64,000 nucleotides of DNA from Echinicola rosea (GCF_005281475.1 NZ_CP040106.1:439501-503500); one strand, 5' to 3'; shown: positions 7,303-16,721, numbered from the stretch's first letter. The notes: a model not told the origin generated them from the letters alone. Numbers and translations: made by a program.

Positions 7303-8988
7303 TCAATAGCCGGCGTTTTGCGTCAGCTCTGCATCTTTGTTCAGATCAATCTCCGTCTGCGGAATGGGCATCAAAAGATGATCTTCGGTCAGCCCATTGG
7401 TCGTCTCCAGGGCTCCATCTACCAAAGGTTCCTCACCAGTGAGCCTTTTGGCCCGCTCCACCAATGTGCCGGTACGTACGAGTGTTTTCCGTCTGTTTTC
7501 CTCTGCCAACAACTCTCTTACCCTTTCGTCAAGAATAAAATCCAAGTCAATATCCGATGCACTCACCATATCAGCATGGGCCCGATCGCGTAGGACATTG
7601 ATATCAGCGGCAGCACCGTCCAGGTTTCCTTGCTTCATCCTTGCTTCTGCCCTTAGCAGGTATGTTTCACCTAATCTCATGAGGATAAAATCCTTCCACA
7701 TCCCCCAGCCAAAGTTGTCCCGCTCATCATACTGGCCCCATTTAAGGGTATAAGGAACGTATTTATAAATGGTATCGGCGGCAAAGATCTTCAAAGAAGA
7801 ACCATCGCTGAGTGTAAATTCCGCATCTTCACCATAAGGTACTTCTTGCCCCCTGATCGCATCATACCTTGATTCTGGATTGTTAAAATACAAGGTCCGC
7901 TTAAGGCTAAACTTAGAATTCCTCATGTCGTTATCCTCGTAGAGGTCGTAAATCACCCAATTGTTCAGTCTCATTCTGGCAATCCCCCTGCCTCCAGTGG
8001 TATCAGATGGATGCATTCCTGGGATATCGTGATAAGAAGCTACCCAAACCCTTCGCTGCTGAGGTGCTCCTGAGCTTCCTCCCACAACATCGGCTGGATT
8101 TTCTGCCTCCAATACCCAAATTCCTTCGGTATTCCCTTGGCTTCTACGTTGGTTTCCAAAAAGGAACATATCAGAAAAGGCATCACCAGGATCATTAGAA
8201 CGGACGCCGTACCTCTCCCTCACCAAGCTCAACCTGCCGCTATTGATGATCTCAGTACATTGTGCTTCTGCGTTAGCATCTTCTCCTCTTCTCAGGTACA
8301 CTTCCGCCAGTAGCTGTCGGGCCATTTCCTTATTGGCACGCCCATCGTCTGCAGCATCACCAATTTGGGGCAGAAATTCTACTGCCTCCAGTAAATCTTC
8401 CAAGACGACATTATCCACCTCAGCCACAGTGGTCCGTACAAAGTCCGTCTTGGGTGCTGATAATGGTTCTGTCAACAAGGGTACATCACCAAAATGGGTG
8501 ACCAAATTGTGATAAGCCAATGCACGAAAGAATTTAGCTTCGGCCCTGAATACAGCCATCTCCTCAGCTGTTACGCCTGCCACCGGGTCTCCAGAAGTAC
8601 TTTGGATCAGGATATTGGCATTATTGATCAGTCTGTAGTAAGAACCCCATATCTTACGCGCCGCGTTGTCAAGAGAGTTCAGCACGGCATAATCAAAATG
8701 CGGCCTTGCATCGCCATTTGAACGTCCTGCAGGTGCCCACGCGATGTCCGTACCCAGCTGCCATACACCGCGGATGGTTTGATCATCAGTGGTGGTAAAC
8801 ATGGTACCATACTGGTAATGCAATCCAATCACAGCAGCTTCAAAGCCCAGCTTGTCGTCCAGCACCTCTGGCGCATAGCTGTCCAATACTTCTTCGTCCA
8901 GAAAGTCTTCGCCACATCCGGACAAAACGCCCATCAAACACAGGCCACTGAAGAATAGTTTTATATGTTTTTTCATAGGAATATTCAT
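7303..8988 (-). CDS. SusD/RagB-family glycan-binding lipoprotein (PUL 1)
   Basis: A 561-residue SusD homologue, the surface lipoprotein that captures oligosaccharides as the lid on its SusC transporter. The signal ends in VLSGCGEDFLDEE (lipidated Cys25), the classic SusD start. TPR-type helices follow (MAVFRAEAKFFRALAYHNLV, EMARQLLAEVYLRRGEDANA). The C-terminal RagB portion includes LRLGETYLLRAEARMKQGNL-type sequence and INVLRDRAH, and it ends with a typical PIPQTEIDLN near the terminus. The start is 11 bp after the susC stop; an internal Met at residue 5 (8976) is also possible. Ligand specificity cannot be read from the sequence. Confidence 0.95.
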   Translation of the reverse strand: MNIPMKKHIKLFFSGLCLMGVLSGCGEDFLDEEVLDSYAPEVLDDKLGFEAAVIGLHYQYGTMFTTTDDQTIRGVWQLGTDIAWAPAGRSNGDARPHFDYAVLNSLDNAARKIWGSYYRLINNANILIQSTSGDPVAGVTAEEMAVFRAEAKFFRALAYHNLVTHFGDVPLLTEPLSAPKTDFVRTTVAEVDNVVLEDLLEAVEFLPQIGDAADDGRANKEMARQLLAEVYLRRGEDANAEAQCTEIINSGRLSLVRERYGVRSNDPGDAFSDMFLFGNQRRSQGNTEGIWVLEAENPADVVGGSSGAPQQRRVWVASYHDIPGMHPSDTTGGRGIARMRLNNWVIYDLYEDNDMRNSKFSLKRTLYFNNPESRYDAIRGQEVPYGEDAEFTLSDGSSLKIFAADTIYKYVPYTLKWGQYDERDNFGWGMWKDFILMRLGETYLLRAEARMKQGNLDGAAADINVLRDRAHADMVSASDIDLDFILDERVRELLAEENRRKTLVRTGTLVERAKRLTGEEPLVDGALETTNGLTEDHLLMPIPQTEIDLNKDAELTQNAGY

Positions 8989-8999
8989 ATCAAGGGTAA

Positions 9000-11969
9000 T
9001 TAAAGGGTTAGGTTAAGACCAAAGGAAATCGTTCTGACCAAGGGATAGTTATTTTCCCAACCATCAGATCCACGCGACACCTGAGTATTTTCAGGATCCC
9101 AACCAAACCAATTGGTCCAAGTGGCCAGGTTTCTGCCTGCCGCATAAATTGTCAAACCACCGATATTGTACCTGTCCAAAAATGACGGTGGCACCACATA
9201 ACTTAACCTTACATCTTTAAGCCGTACATAGCTGTAGTCCTCTGCAAACTGATAGCCTCTGTAGCGATTATACGCCGCCAAAGATGGCCAGTAGTCGCTA
9301 GGATTATCAGGTGTCCAGTATCCGTAGTCTGCAGGAAGATTTCTTCTCCACGCCTCATCCGCATAGGTCAAGTCCCTGTTGGATTTCAAACCACCCTGAG
9401 AGGTCTGGATAAAGATACTTAGGTTCCAGTTTTTATAACGGAACGTATTGGTCAATCCGCCCATCCATTTTGGATCCCTTTGGCCTAAAATCACACGGTC
9501 TTCGGCCGTAATCTGACCATCACCATTTTGATCTTTAAACTTCAGGTCACCGGGTTGCGACACAGGATCGACAGCGGAAATATCCTCGCCTTCTTGCCAG
9601 ATACCTTCTTTTTCATAGTCATAAATCACCCGAAGTGGCTGTCCGATAAACCATTGGTTACCAACATCATCTCTACCATCTCCATATAAATCGAGGATCT
9701 CATTTTTATAGGTCGAAAAGTTTAATGATGTCTCCCAGGTAAAATCACCCCGCTCGATGTTCACGGTATTCAAGGTCAGCTCAAATCCTTTGTTCTGCAT
9801 TTCACCAAGATTGGCCCAGACACTGTTATATCCTGTGATGGTCGGGAGGTTTCTTCTCAGCAAAATATCTTCCGTTTTGGTTTGATAAACCTCCACCGTA
9901 CCACGGATCCTATTCTGAACGAAACCGAAGTCCACCGCCAAGTTAGCAGAAGTAGTGGTTTCCCAAGAAAGGTTAGCATTACCCAATGTATTATACAATA
10001 CCCCCACCTGCGCAGCACCGGAAAATGGCTGCAGGACGGTATTGGCTGTAGAGACCGTCTGATTTGGATCAATCGCTTGGTTACCGGATTGCCCGTAAGA
10101 GAACCTCAATTTCAATTCTCCCAAACCAGTATGATCTTTCATAAATTCCTCATTGTGAATATTCCAACCCAAGGCCATGGAAGGAAAAAGGCCGTATTTA
10201 CTGGTATTGGCTCCAAAAGCCGAATACCCATCCCGTCTGGCTGTCACGGTCACCAAGTACCTGCTGTCGTAAACATAGTTTAACCTTCCCATCTGTGAAA
10301 GTAGCGTGTAGTTATTGGCGTCTGACCAAGTGGACTGCGTAGTACCCGCTTCCATTCCGTTATAAGAAAGGGCATCATTGATGAAACCCTGTGACTGGCC
10401 ACTAGAATAGAAATAATCTACGCTCTGTGCACTATAAAGTGCGGTAATATCAAAATGGTGCTTATCAATATCCTTGGCATAGGTCAGGATATTCTCTACC
10501 ACCCAGTTGGCTCTTTCCGTATTGGAGACATTAGCTGTTCCGTTAAGGTCATAAATCGGCCTTCCGGTGTATCCCGCAAAACGATCGAAGTTGTACACAT
10601 AGGTGGCATTGAACCGGTATTTCAATCCCTCGACAAATCCAGGGGTAATGTCTGCATATCCTGAGCCTGAAAGCGTCCTTCTTCTGTCCAAGCGGTCAGT
10701 AGTCAAACCCAACAGTGGGTTTTTGAACAATTGCTCGGGATTCATGGGGAAAGTAACATACTCGCCATTTTCGTCATAAGGTACCGAGTAAGGGCTCATG
10801 GCAGTGGCTTCCAGCCAATTTACCCGGCCACCGTCATAGTTATTATCGGTAAAGAAGGAAGAAGTCCCCACTTTCAGCCAGTCGGTGATCGTGGCGTCTA
10901 TGTTGGTTCTGAAATTGGTTCTTGCGTACTGGTAGCCTTTTACGACACCTTTTTGCTTCAGGTGGCTACCGGATACATAATATTGAATCTTTTCGGTACC
11001 TCCAGAAATGCTCAGGTTATGCTCTGAGATCCTACCCGGCTGTGTGGCTTCATCCAGCCAATCCGTGGTAATCCCTGCTTCATAGTTTTCTACTTCAGAA
11101 GCATTCGGAAGGATATTGGTCTGTGGCTGGTTATTGGCAGTGAGGTAATCTGCATATTTCTGCACATAAGCATCTGGCCCCATTGGCTCCAGCACGTGAG
11201 ACATACTTTCAAAGCCTATGTACCCACTATAGTTGATCTTCGGAGTGCCATCGGTTTGGTTACCTCTTTTGGTGGTCACCAAGATTACGCCATTGGCACC
11301 CCTGGTTCCGTAAATAGCTACTGCTGAGGCATCCTTCAAAATCTCAATGGACTCAATATCACTGGCATTCAGATCATTGATTGCCCCAAAGAATGGCGAG
11401 CCATCCACCACAATAAATGGACTGGTATTGGCATTGATGGAGTTTACCCCCCTGATCTGCATCCCTCCTGTGCTACCGGGAACAGAAGATCCTTGATTTA
11501 CGGTAAGCCCAGCGGTCGTTCCTTGTATCGCTTGGGTAAGGTCTGTCACGGGCAGGTTGCTCAGACGTTCTTTTGGCACTGAAGCCACCGAACCGGTAAT
11601 ATCGGAACGCTTTTGGGTACCATATCCGACGACTACCACTTCTTCCAGCTGGCCCATGTCCTCGCCAAGACTAATGTCCAATTCGGAAGCGTTTCCTACA
11701 GGTACGTCTTTACTACTGTAACCGATAAAAGACACCGTCAAAACGGGGGCTTCTGTCGTAAGGTTCAACGTAAAATTCCCGTCAAGGTCTGTTGCTGTTC
11801 CATTGGAAGTCCCCTTTTCCAATACCGTAGCCCCTGGGATGGGCTCCCCTGTCTCCTCATTGGTAACGACTCCCATCACCGTTTTGCCACTGGATTGGGC
11901 AAATGAAAAACTGATACATAGACAGAACACCATTAATGCGCCTGCCATTTTTAATAAAATGTGCTTCAT
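9000..11969 (-). CDS. SusC/RagA-family TonB-dependent transporter (PUL 1)
   Basis: A 989-residue outer-membrane transporter importing oligosaccharides with its SusD partner. After a Sec signal ending in FSFAQ, residues about 30-105 form a carboxypeptidase-regulatory-like domain (GVVTNEETGEPIPGATVLEK). Next is the TonB-box-type EEVVVVGYGTQKRSDITGSV, the plug (LTQAIQGTTAGLTV, DASAVAIYGTRGANGVILVT) and a 22-strand barrel ending in SFGLNLTL with a terminal aromatic/hydrophobic pattern. It is the first gene of PUL 1. The 256-bp upstream region is shared with the divergent regulator gene and carries palindromes and direct repeats. No anti-sigma-interacting N-terminal STN domain is seen, which fits control by a separate regulator. 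Confidence 0.95.
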   Translation of the reverse strand: MKHILLKMAGALMVFCLCISFSFAQSSGKTVMGVVTNEETGEPIPGATVLEKGTSNGTATDLDGNFTLNLTTEAPVLTVSFIGYSSKDVPVGNASELDISLGEDMGQLEEVVVVGYGTQKRSDITGSVASVPKERLSNLPVTDLTQAIQGTTAGLTVNQGSSVPGSTGGMQIRGVNSINANTSPFIVVDGSPFFGAINDLNASDIESIEILKDASAVAIYGTRGANGVILVTTKRGNQTDGTPKINYSGYIGFESMSHVLEPMGPDAYVQKYADYLTANNQPQTNILPNASEVENYEAGITTDWLDEATQPGRISEHNLSISGGTEKIQYYVSGSHLKQKGVVKGYQYARTNFRTNIDATITDWLKVGTSSFFTDNNYDGGRVNWLEATAMSPYSVPYDENGEYVTFPMNPEQLFKNPLLGLTTDRLDRRRTLSGSGYADITPGFVEGLKYRFNATYVYNFDRFAGYTGRPIYDLNGTANVSNTERANWVVENILTYAKDIDKHHFDITALYSAQSVDYFYSSGQSQGFINDALSYNGMEAGTTQSTWSDANNYTLLSQMGRLNYVYDSRYLVTVTARRDGYSAFGANTSKYGLFPSMALGWNIHNEEFMKDHTGLGELKLRFSYGQSGNQAIDPNQTVSTANTVLQPFSGAAQVGVLYNTLGNANLSWETTTSANLAVDFGFVQNRIRGTVEVYQTKTEDILLRRNLPTITGYNSVWANLGEMQNKGFELTLNTVNIERGDFTWETSLNFSTYKNEILDLYGDGRDDVGNQWFIGQPLRVIYDYEKEGIWQEGEDISAVDPVSQPGDLKFKDQNGDGQITAEDRVILGQRDPKWMGGLTNTFRYKNWNLSIFIQTSQGGLKSNRDLTYADEAWRRNLPADYGYWTPDNPSDYWPSLAAYNRYRGYQFAEDYSYVRLKDVRLSYVVPPSFLDRYNIGGLTIYAAGRNLATWTNWFGWDPENTQVSRGSDGWENNYPLVRTISFGLNLTL

Positions 11970-12116
11970 AGTTTTTTAGGTTAATTGTTAATAATTACCA
12001 CTATCAGAAATAAGCTCCTTGCAACTATGGATCGAAAACATTTCTTGAACTTCCGTCCAGTAGTTCTTTGCTGATGATTCTGGCCGAAATATGGAAATTT
12101 GAAACTTTAAATGTAA

Positions 12117-12153
12117 ATTTAACACTCATTTAACGGTAATCTTAACCGTTAAA
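12117..12153. promoter_or_regulatory. Candidate operator between susC and the regulator
   Basis: The region holds ATTTAAC at 12117-12123 and again at 12128-12134, an 11-bp (one helical turn) direct repeat. It overlaps a perfect inverted repeat TTTAACGGT (12129-12137) / ACCGTTAAA (12145-12153) with a 7-bp spacer. It lies in the divergent promoter region, 73 bp upstream of the regulator start. Winged-helix OmpR-type proteins often bind tandem half-sites with this period. Binding by the product of the gene at 12226 is inference. Confidence 0.55.
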
Positions 12154-12225
12154 CACACCTCATAAAACCGTCTAATTCACCAATTAAACCCTATTTATAG
12201 GTATCCAAATCCTTCTTAACCCTTC

Positions 12226-13377
12226 ATGGACAAGCGAGAAAAAGATCATATCATAGCACAAATCACCACCAGCAAAACCTTCAGCCGTGCCCCTTCAAGT
12301 TGTGTACTGCTTCGATTCTTGGCTGATGCTACATTGGATGGCAGAGACCTTAAAGAAACTACCATCGGGATGGAGCTTTATGGTAAATCCTATGAAGACG
12401 AAAGGAGTGCTGCAAACATCCGGGTCAATGTCTATCACCTGAGAAAAAAGCTGGAAAAATATTATCAGGAAGAAGGCGCAGATGACCAGTGGCAGGTCCG
12501 CATCAAAAAGGGACAATATCAGGTAGATTTTATCAAAAGTAGGGAAGATGAACCCGCTACGAACCGGACAAAGTACGGGATCGCCTTGGCAGGTTTTATA
12601 CTATTGCTGGCAGTGGGCTTTTGGTTGATCAGCAGAAAAACCTACACTCCACTCTGGCAAGCTTATTTTGAGAACGGCAAAGAGACCACCCTTTTCATCG
12701 GTGACTTTTTTGGCATCATGGGCACCACCGCGACTGGAGAAATAGGCTGGAATCGGGATTATAACATCAATAATATCGAAGATTATTACCGATACCTTGA
12801 AGAGCATCCAGAAAAAAAAGGGGAAATCAACCCCGCCAATTACCCGTATGTCACTGGAATGGCAGCCAATGGCACCATGAATATTTCAAGGCTCTTTCAC
12901 CGACAGGACAAAGACTTTGACATCCTCTTCAGCTCCCAAACCACCATCAAGGACATTACTGAAACCAATTCCATCTACATCGGACCAATTAAAAACGGCA
13001 ATTTATTCATCGACTTTTTCAACGATGCCAATCCACATGTTTCCATTAACCATGGCATGCTGGATTTTCAAGATCCGGAAAAAAACATCGACACACTCGT
13101 CAACCTGAGCGTGGATGATGGCCAAATTTACGAACATGCCGTCGTCTCCCGCTACAAAGGCCCCAACGAAACGGAGCAATTTGTTTTCTTCTCCGATCAT
13201 GACATTGGCGTGAAAGCGACAACTGAAAAATTCACCGATATAGAATGGCTGGAGCATGACTTTAAACAACTCCTAAATGATTCCCAATACTTCACGGCTA
13301 TTTTCCTTGTAAAAGGCAAAGACAGGACCAGCATGGAACTGGAACTCTTGCTTTGGGATGTCCTTGATGACCAATGA
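12226..13377 (+). CDS. Membrane-anchored winged-helix one-component regulator
   Basis: A 383-residue protein with a cytoplasmic N-terminus and no signal peptide. Residues about 20-102 match the winged-helix domain found in many CadC-like and TolB/TPR-linked regulators: LLRFLADATLDGRDLKETTI, then NIRVNVYHLRKKLEKYYQEE (recognition helix) and RIKKGQYQVDF (wing). One transmembrane helix follows (about 117-135, IALAGFILLLAVGFWLI). A periplasmic C-terminal domain of about 245 residues has no family I recognise. The layout is that of a ToxR/CadC-type sensor in which ligand sensing outside controls DNA binding inside. It is divergent from susC with a shared operator-like region, so it probably controls PUL 1. 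This is unlike the usual hybrid two-component, SARP or ECF-sigma PUL regulators. Confidence 0.75.
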   Translation: MDKREKDHIIAQITTSKTFSRAPSSCVLLRFLADATLDGRDLKETTIGMELYGKSYEDERSAANIRVNVYHLRKKLEKYYQEEGADDQWQVRIKKGQYQVDFIKSREDEPATNRTKYGIALAGFILLLAVGFWLISRKTYTPLWQAYFENGKETTLFIGDFFGIMGTTATGEIGWNRDYNINNIEDYYRYLEEHPEKKGEINPANYPYVTGMAANGTMNISRLFHRQDKDFDILFSSQTTIKDITETNSIYIGPIKNGNLFIDFFNDANPHVSINHGMLDFQDPEKNIDTLVNLSVDDGQIYEHAVVSRYKGPNETEQFVFFSDHDIGVKATTEKFTDIEWLEHDFKQLLNDSQYFTAIFLVKGKDRTSMELELLLWDVLDDQ

Positions 13378-13382
13378 AGGGA

Positions 13383-13410
13383 GAAGTACGAAGGTAGAAG
13401 TGGGAAGTAA
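13383..13410. repeat. 7-bp tandem repeat (four units)
   Basis: GAAGTAC, GAAGGTA, GAAGTGG, GAAGTAA in exact 7-bp phase, starting five bases after the regulator's stop codon. Purine-rich in the sense of the preceding gene, like the other heptad tracts. The rest of the gap to 13564 holds an 8-bp inverted repeat (CGGTTCGA near 13432, TCGAACCG near 13475). Confidence 0.65.
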
Positions 13411-13564
13411 TCGGGCCATGGGCGGATCAAAGCGGTTCGAGATTCCTGTCCGGAGCGTGTCGAAGAGTGCATTATCGAACCGAAACAAAGAGGATTGGTA
13501 ATTCTCCCTGCTTACAGAAACAAGTTCCTAAACCTTAAAATACCATTGTACGATCTTCAAATTC

Positions 13565-14566
13565 TCAATCCACGTCAAAAGCCCCAACAACCTTCAGCTT
13601 ATCCCCACTCAAATCCACTTCAAACAAATGAGGGATTCGGATATAGCGGCTATTTTCTTCACGATGGCTGTGCGCTGCCATGAGCCATGTCCCGTCAAAG
13701 GTCTGGAACAACATCCCATGGCCAAAATTGGCTGGTGTGATGGGCTTTTCCTCTTGGATCCACGGCCCTTCCAGCTTGCCTGTTTCCGAATAGGCCACCC
13801 CTTGGGTATACACATCATAGACCCAACTGGTCCAAATCATACCCAGCCGACCATTCCCAGTGCGGAAAAGGTAAGGGCCATCCGTCACTTGACTGGGAAT
13901 GACTTCACCCTCCACCTCTCGGCGGCTCCATGACGAAGCACTAGCCTTAAACAGTAATTTGCTGCTTCCGACCGTCCCACTCAGATCGGGCTTTAGCTGT
14001 ATCATTTCCATAGTACCATCGCCCACCTGCAGCCATTCATGACAAAAAATCAAATAAGGAATCTCATCCTCTACCCAAAACGTACCATCCAGCGTGGCCC
14101 AATCTTCCGGCAAATAATTTTCTTCCCCTACTGGCCTGTAGGGTCCATCTGGCTCCTCACTTACCAATACATGACTGGCACGACGCGGTACTTCCGTATC
14201 GTCCACCGTATCGATAATGGTTCGTTGATTGGTAAATGTGGCAAAATAATAGTACTTCCCCTTGTACTCGTGCAGCTCCGCTGCCCAAATCGCCGGCCGG
14301 TCACCAGCCCAGGAAATCTCACTTGCTTCTGCCACCCGGAATGGCCCTGTCCATGCTTTTAGGTCCTTGCTTTTCCAAAGCAATCCTCCAGTACCTGTCA
14401 TATAGTACATCTCAGTCTTATGATCGGCCAAGATGCATGGATCACTTAACCGAATAGAATCTAACGGAATATTTTCCCTTACCTTCCACTGGGCCGTGGC
14501 GAGTTGATCAAAACCGATGGTCATCAACAAGGTCAAAACCGCCCACTTAAAATAGCTATGTTTCAT
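13565..14566 (-). CDS. GH43-family glycosidase with atypical third catalytic site
   Basis: A 333-residue protein with a Sec signal ending near ATAQ (residue 26). The mature chain is a single GH43 propeller: LSDPCILAD holds the catalytic-base Asp, ATLDGTFWVED the pKa-modulating Asp, and NFGHGMLF is a late-blade motif. Where most GH43 enzymes have Glu in an EGP/EAP motif, this protein reads VTDGPYLFRTGNGRLGMIWT, with Asp at that place. VEGEVIPS just before it may supply the Glu instead. The same DGP pattern exists in some related GH43 subfamilies as far as I recall. It is the last of four adjacent minus-strand GH43 genes and converges with the regulator gene. Substrate is unassigned. Confidence 0.82.
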   Translation of the reverse strand: MKHSYFKWAVLTLLMTIGFDQLATAQWKVRENIPLDSIRLSDPCILADHKTEMYYMTGTGGLLWKSKDLKAWTGPFRVAEASEISWAGDRPAIWAAELHEYKGKYYYFATFTNQRTIIDTVDDTEVPRRASHVLVSEEPDGPYRPVGEENYLPEDWATLDGTFWVEDEIPYLIFCHEWLQVGDGTMEMIQLKPDLSGTVGSSKLLFKASASSWSRREVEGEVIPSQVTDGPYLFRTGNGRLGMIWTSWVYDVYTQGVAYSETGKLEGPWIQEEKPITPANFGHGMLFQTFDGTWLMAAHSHREENSRYIRIPHLFEVDLSGDKLKVVGAFDVD

Positions 14567-14650
14567 AATATTCTTTATTTGGCTAATCAGTTCTTTTACC
14601 TGATTTAAAGACCTTTCTAGTTTTTACACTTGCAAGGTTTATGTCAGTAT

Positions 14651-15625
14651 TCAATCGACGGGCTCCACCCCTTCAGTGGTCATCTGCACACGCTTAAGGG
14701 TTCCGTCAAAATTGTAGTGCAGGGGATCAATGCAAACCGATCGGCTGTAACTGGTCCCTCCGCGCTGCATCCCGCCATTGTGGTAGATGAAGTACCAGCG
14801 ATCTTTAAATTTCACAATAGACTGGTGATTGGTATTGCTGTTGCCTGCGATTTCGTTTAGTATGCCCTGATATTCCCAAGGGCCTTCTATGCTTTCTGAA
14901 GTGGCATAAGCTATTTTTTCAGGAAATCCAGACGCATAGGTCAAATAGTACTTGCCATCCTTATGATGAATCCAAGGAGCCTCCTCAAAGACAAATCCAT
15001 CAAAGTTAACCTCCTTGATTTCACCGTCTATCTCGATCATATTGTCTTTCAGCTTGACGTAGTAGCACTCGCCATTTCCCCAAAAGATCCAAGGCTGCCC
15101 GTCATCATCGGTAAAAATCGCTGGGTCAATGCAAGCCCAAGAATGATCCGAGGCAAAACAATCCTCATTTGTCAACAAAGGCTCCCCCAATGCGTCCTTA
15201 AATGGTCCCGCAGGATTATCCGCCACTGCCACACCGATGCCTGTCCAGTTGGTGCTGATATACCAATAATACTTCCCATTACGCTCAGCCACATGTCCAG
15301 CATAGGCATCTCCACTCTCTGCCCAAGCAAAGTCCTCTATTTTTAGCGGCACTGGATGCTCTGTCCAGTTGCTCATATCTGTGGTAGAAAACACCAACCA
15401 GTCTTTCATCTTATACCCTTTTTGGCCTCCTTCAAAGTCATGACCAGTGTAGAGCCAAAGGGTATCTTCCAGCACCATTGCCGCAGGATCAGCCGTATAT
15501 TTGTGGGTAAAAAGCGGATTTCCCTTTGCCGTAATATGATAGTACGTTTCAGGTGCTTGGCCATAGAGCAACTGTCCTGAAAATGCCAAAAACATAACTG
15601 TCAATAAGGTTTTAAGTATTTTCAT
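14651..15625 (-). CDS. GH43 arabinofuranosidase/xylosidase-type enzyme
   Basis: A 324-residue single-domain GH43 protein with a Sec signal (cleavage near LLYGQ, residue 23). Catalytic positions are clear: Asp in KYTADPAAMV, Asp in CIDPAIFTDDDGQPW, and Glu in FEEAPWIHHKDGKYYLTYAS. The C-terminal part (NEIAGNSNTNHQSIV, YFIYHNGG, SVCIDPLHY) is almost the same as in the GH43 at 28646, so the two are paralogues of one subfamily (GH43_29/GH43_18-like, unverified). No lipobox is seen, so it is probably periplasmic. The gap to the upstream GH43 is 32 bp, consistent with one operon from 17819 down to 13565. Confidence 0.9.
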   Translation of the reverse strand: MKILKTLLTVMFLAFSGQLLYGQAPETYYHITAKGNPLFTHKYTADPAAMVLEDTLWLYTGHDFEGGQKGYKMKDWLVFSTTDMSNWTEHPVPLKIEDFAWAESGDAYAGHVAERNGKYYWYISTNWTGIGVAVADNPAGPFKDALGEPLLTNEDCFASDHSWACIDPAIFTDDDGQPWIFWGNGECYYVKLKDNMIEIDGEIKEVNFDGFVFEEAPWIHHKDGKYYLTYASGFPEKIAYATSESIEGPWEYQGILNEIAGNSNTNHQSIVKFKDRWYFIYHNGGMQRGGTSYSRSVCIDPLHYNFDGTLKRVQMTTEGVEPVD

Positions 15626-15657
15626 AAGGTCGTTTTAGGTTTTATGATTTCGTAACG

Positions 15658-16683
15658 CTAATCTAGCAACTCTTCCGGGACGCCGCCCCACTTATTCTGT
15701 AGGCGTTTGGCTTCCGACTTGGTAATACTGATCACACTGCCATGACGAGGATAAAAATCCTTGGTAAAAATACCGGTGGTATCTGAAAATTCGAACAAAT
15801 CAGAACTACGTTGATATTCATATCGGTGATCTGAGTAGAGGTCATACATAAGGAAATACTCCTCTTTGCCATTTAGTTTAAATACCGATGAGCCTTCCAC
15901 ACGTGTGGGCTTGCCAGCATAAATGTCCACATACCTGAAATCTTCCTTCCATGGCCCTTTCAACGATGGACTCGTGGCTTGCTGGATCCCATTCTTGATT
16001 TCTTCCCCATCCTTATTTCTGGTATGGCCTTTATAAAACAGGTGATAAACCCCATCTTTCTCGACAATATCACCATCAATCGCCCCGTATTTAGTTTTAT
16101 ACATCAGCTGGGGCGCAGCTTCAAAACCCGTAAAATCTTCATTGGCATAGGCACTGTAAAAATCTAACCGATCATCATAATAAAACCTTACGGTAAAATA
16201 GACCAAATATTTGCTCACTTCACGATCATAGATCACTTGGGGTGCCCATACCCATTTTACGTCTTTAAATTGCTCAGGATAGCTGGCTTCTAAATCTACC
16301 CAACTGTGGCTCCATTCGATCAAATCAGGAGAATGTAACAGTACCACGCCTGGATTATGGTCCCAGCCATTGGCTTTGGTAAACATATCCGTAGCAACCA
16401 TATAAAAATCACTGTCATCGGCACCCCGTAAGATATGTGGATCACGTACCCCGCCTGTTTGGGAGATTTCCGAAGATGAGAGAATCGGCTGATTTTGGTT
16501 CAACGCCTGCCAGTTTACCGCATCTGTACTGACGGCAAAGCGGATCTGCTCTTGCCTATCGGCCTCGCCTCCCCCTTCAAAATAAGCGAAGAGGTATCCA
16601 TCATATTTTCCTGGCGCTGTCGAACAGGCAGCATTCACCATCAAAGCAACCACTGCCAACAAATTCCTAATGGTCATTTTCAT
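15658..16683 (-). CDS. GH43-family lipoprotein
   Basis: A 341-residue lipoprotein (Cys20 in VNAACS). The GH43 triad is visible: Asp in GVRDPHILRGADD, Asp in AIDGDIVEKDGVYHLFYKG, Glu in RVEGSSVFKLNGKEEYFLMY. The C-terminus carries YPRHGSVISITKSEAKRLQN, a signature shared with the first domain of the gene at 1-1681 and with the gene at 16722. These form one GH43 branch within the window. The surface or periplasmic location and the substrate are not certain; arabinofuranosidase or exo-galactanase activity would both fit an arabinogalactan programme. It overlaps no neighbour; spacing to the genes on either side is 32 and 38 bp. Confidence 0.9.
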   Translation of the reverse strand: MKMTIRNLLAVVALMVNAACSTAPGKYDGYLFAYFEGGGEADRQEQIRFAVSTDAVNWQALNQNQPILSSSEISQTGGVRDPHILRGADDSDFYMVATDMFTKANGWDHNPGVVLLHSPDLIEWSHSWVDLEASYPEQFKDVKWVWAPQVIYDREVSKYLVYFTVRFYYDDRLDFYSAYANEDFTGFEAAPQLMYKTKYGAIDGDIVEKDGVYHLFYKGHTRNKDGEEIKNGIQQATSPSLKGPWKEDFRYVDIYAGKPTRVEGSSVFKLNGKEEYFLMYDLYSDHRYEYQRSSDLFEFSDTTGIFTKDFYPRHGSVISITKSEAKRLQNKWGGVPEELLD

Positions 16684-16721
16684 AATTTCTTTTTTATTCC
16701 TCTATGATTTATGAAAGTCCC

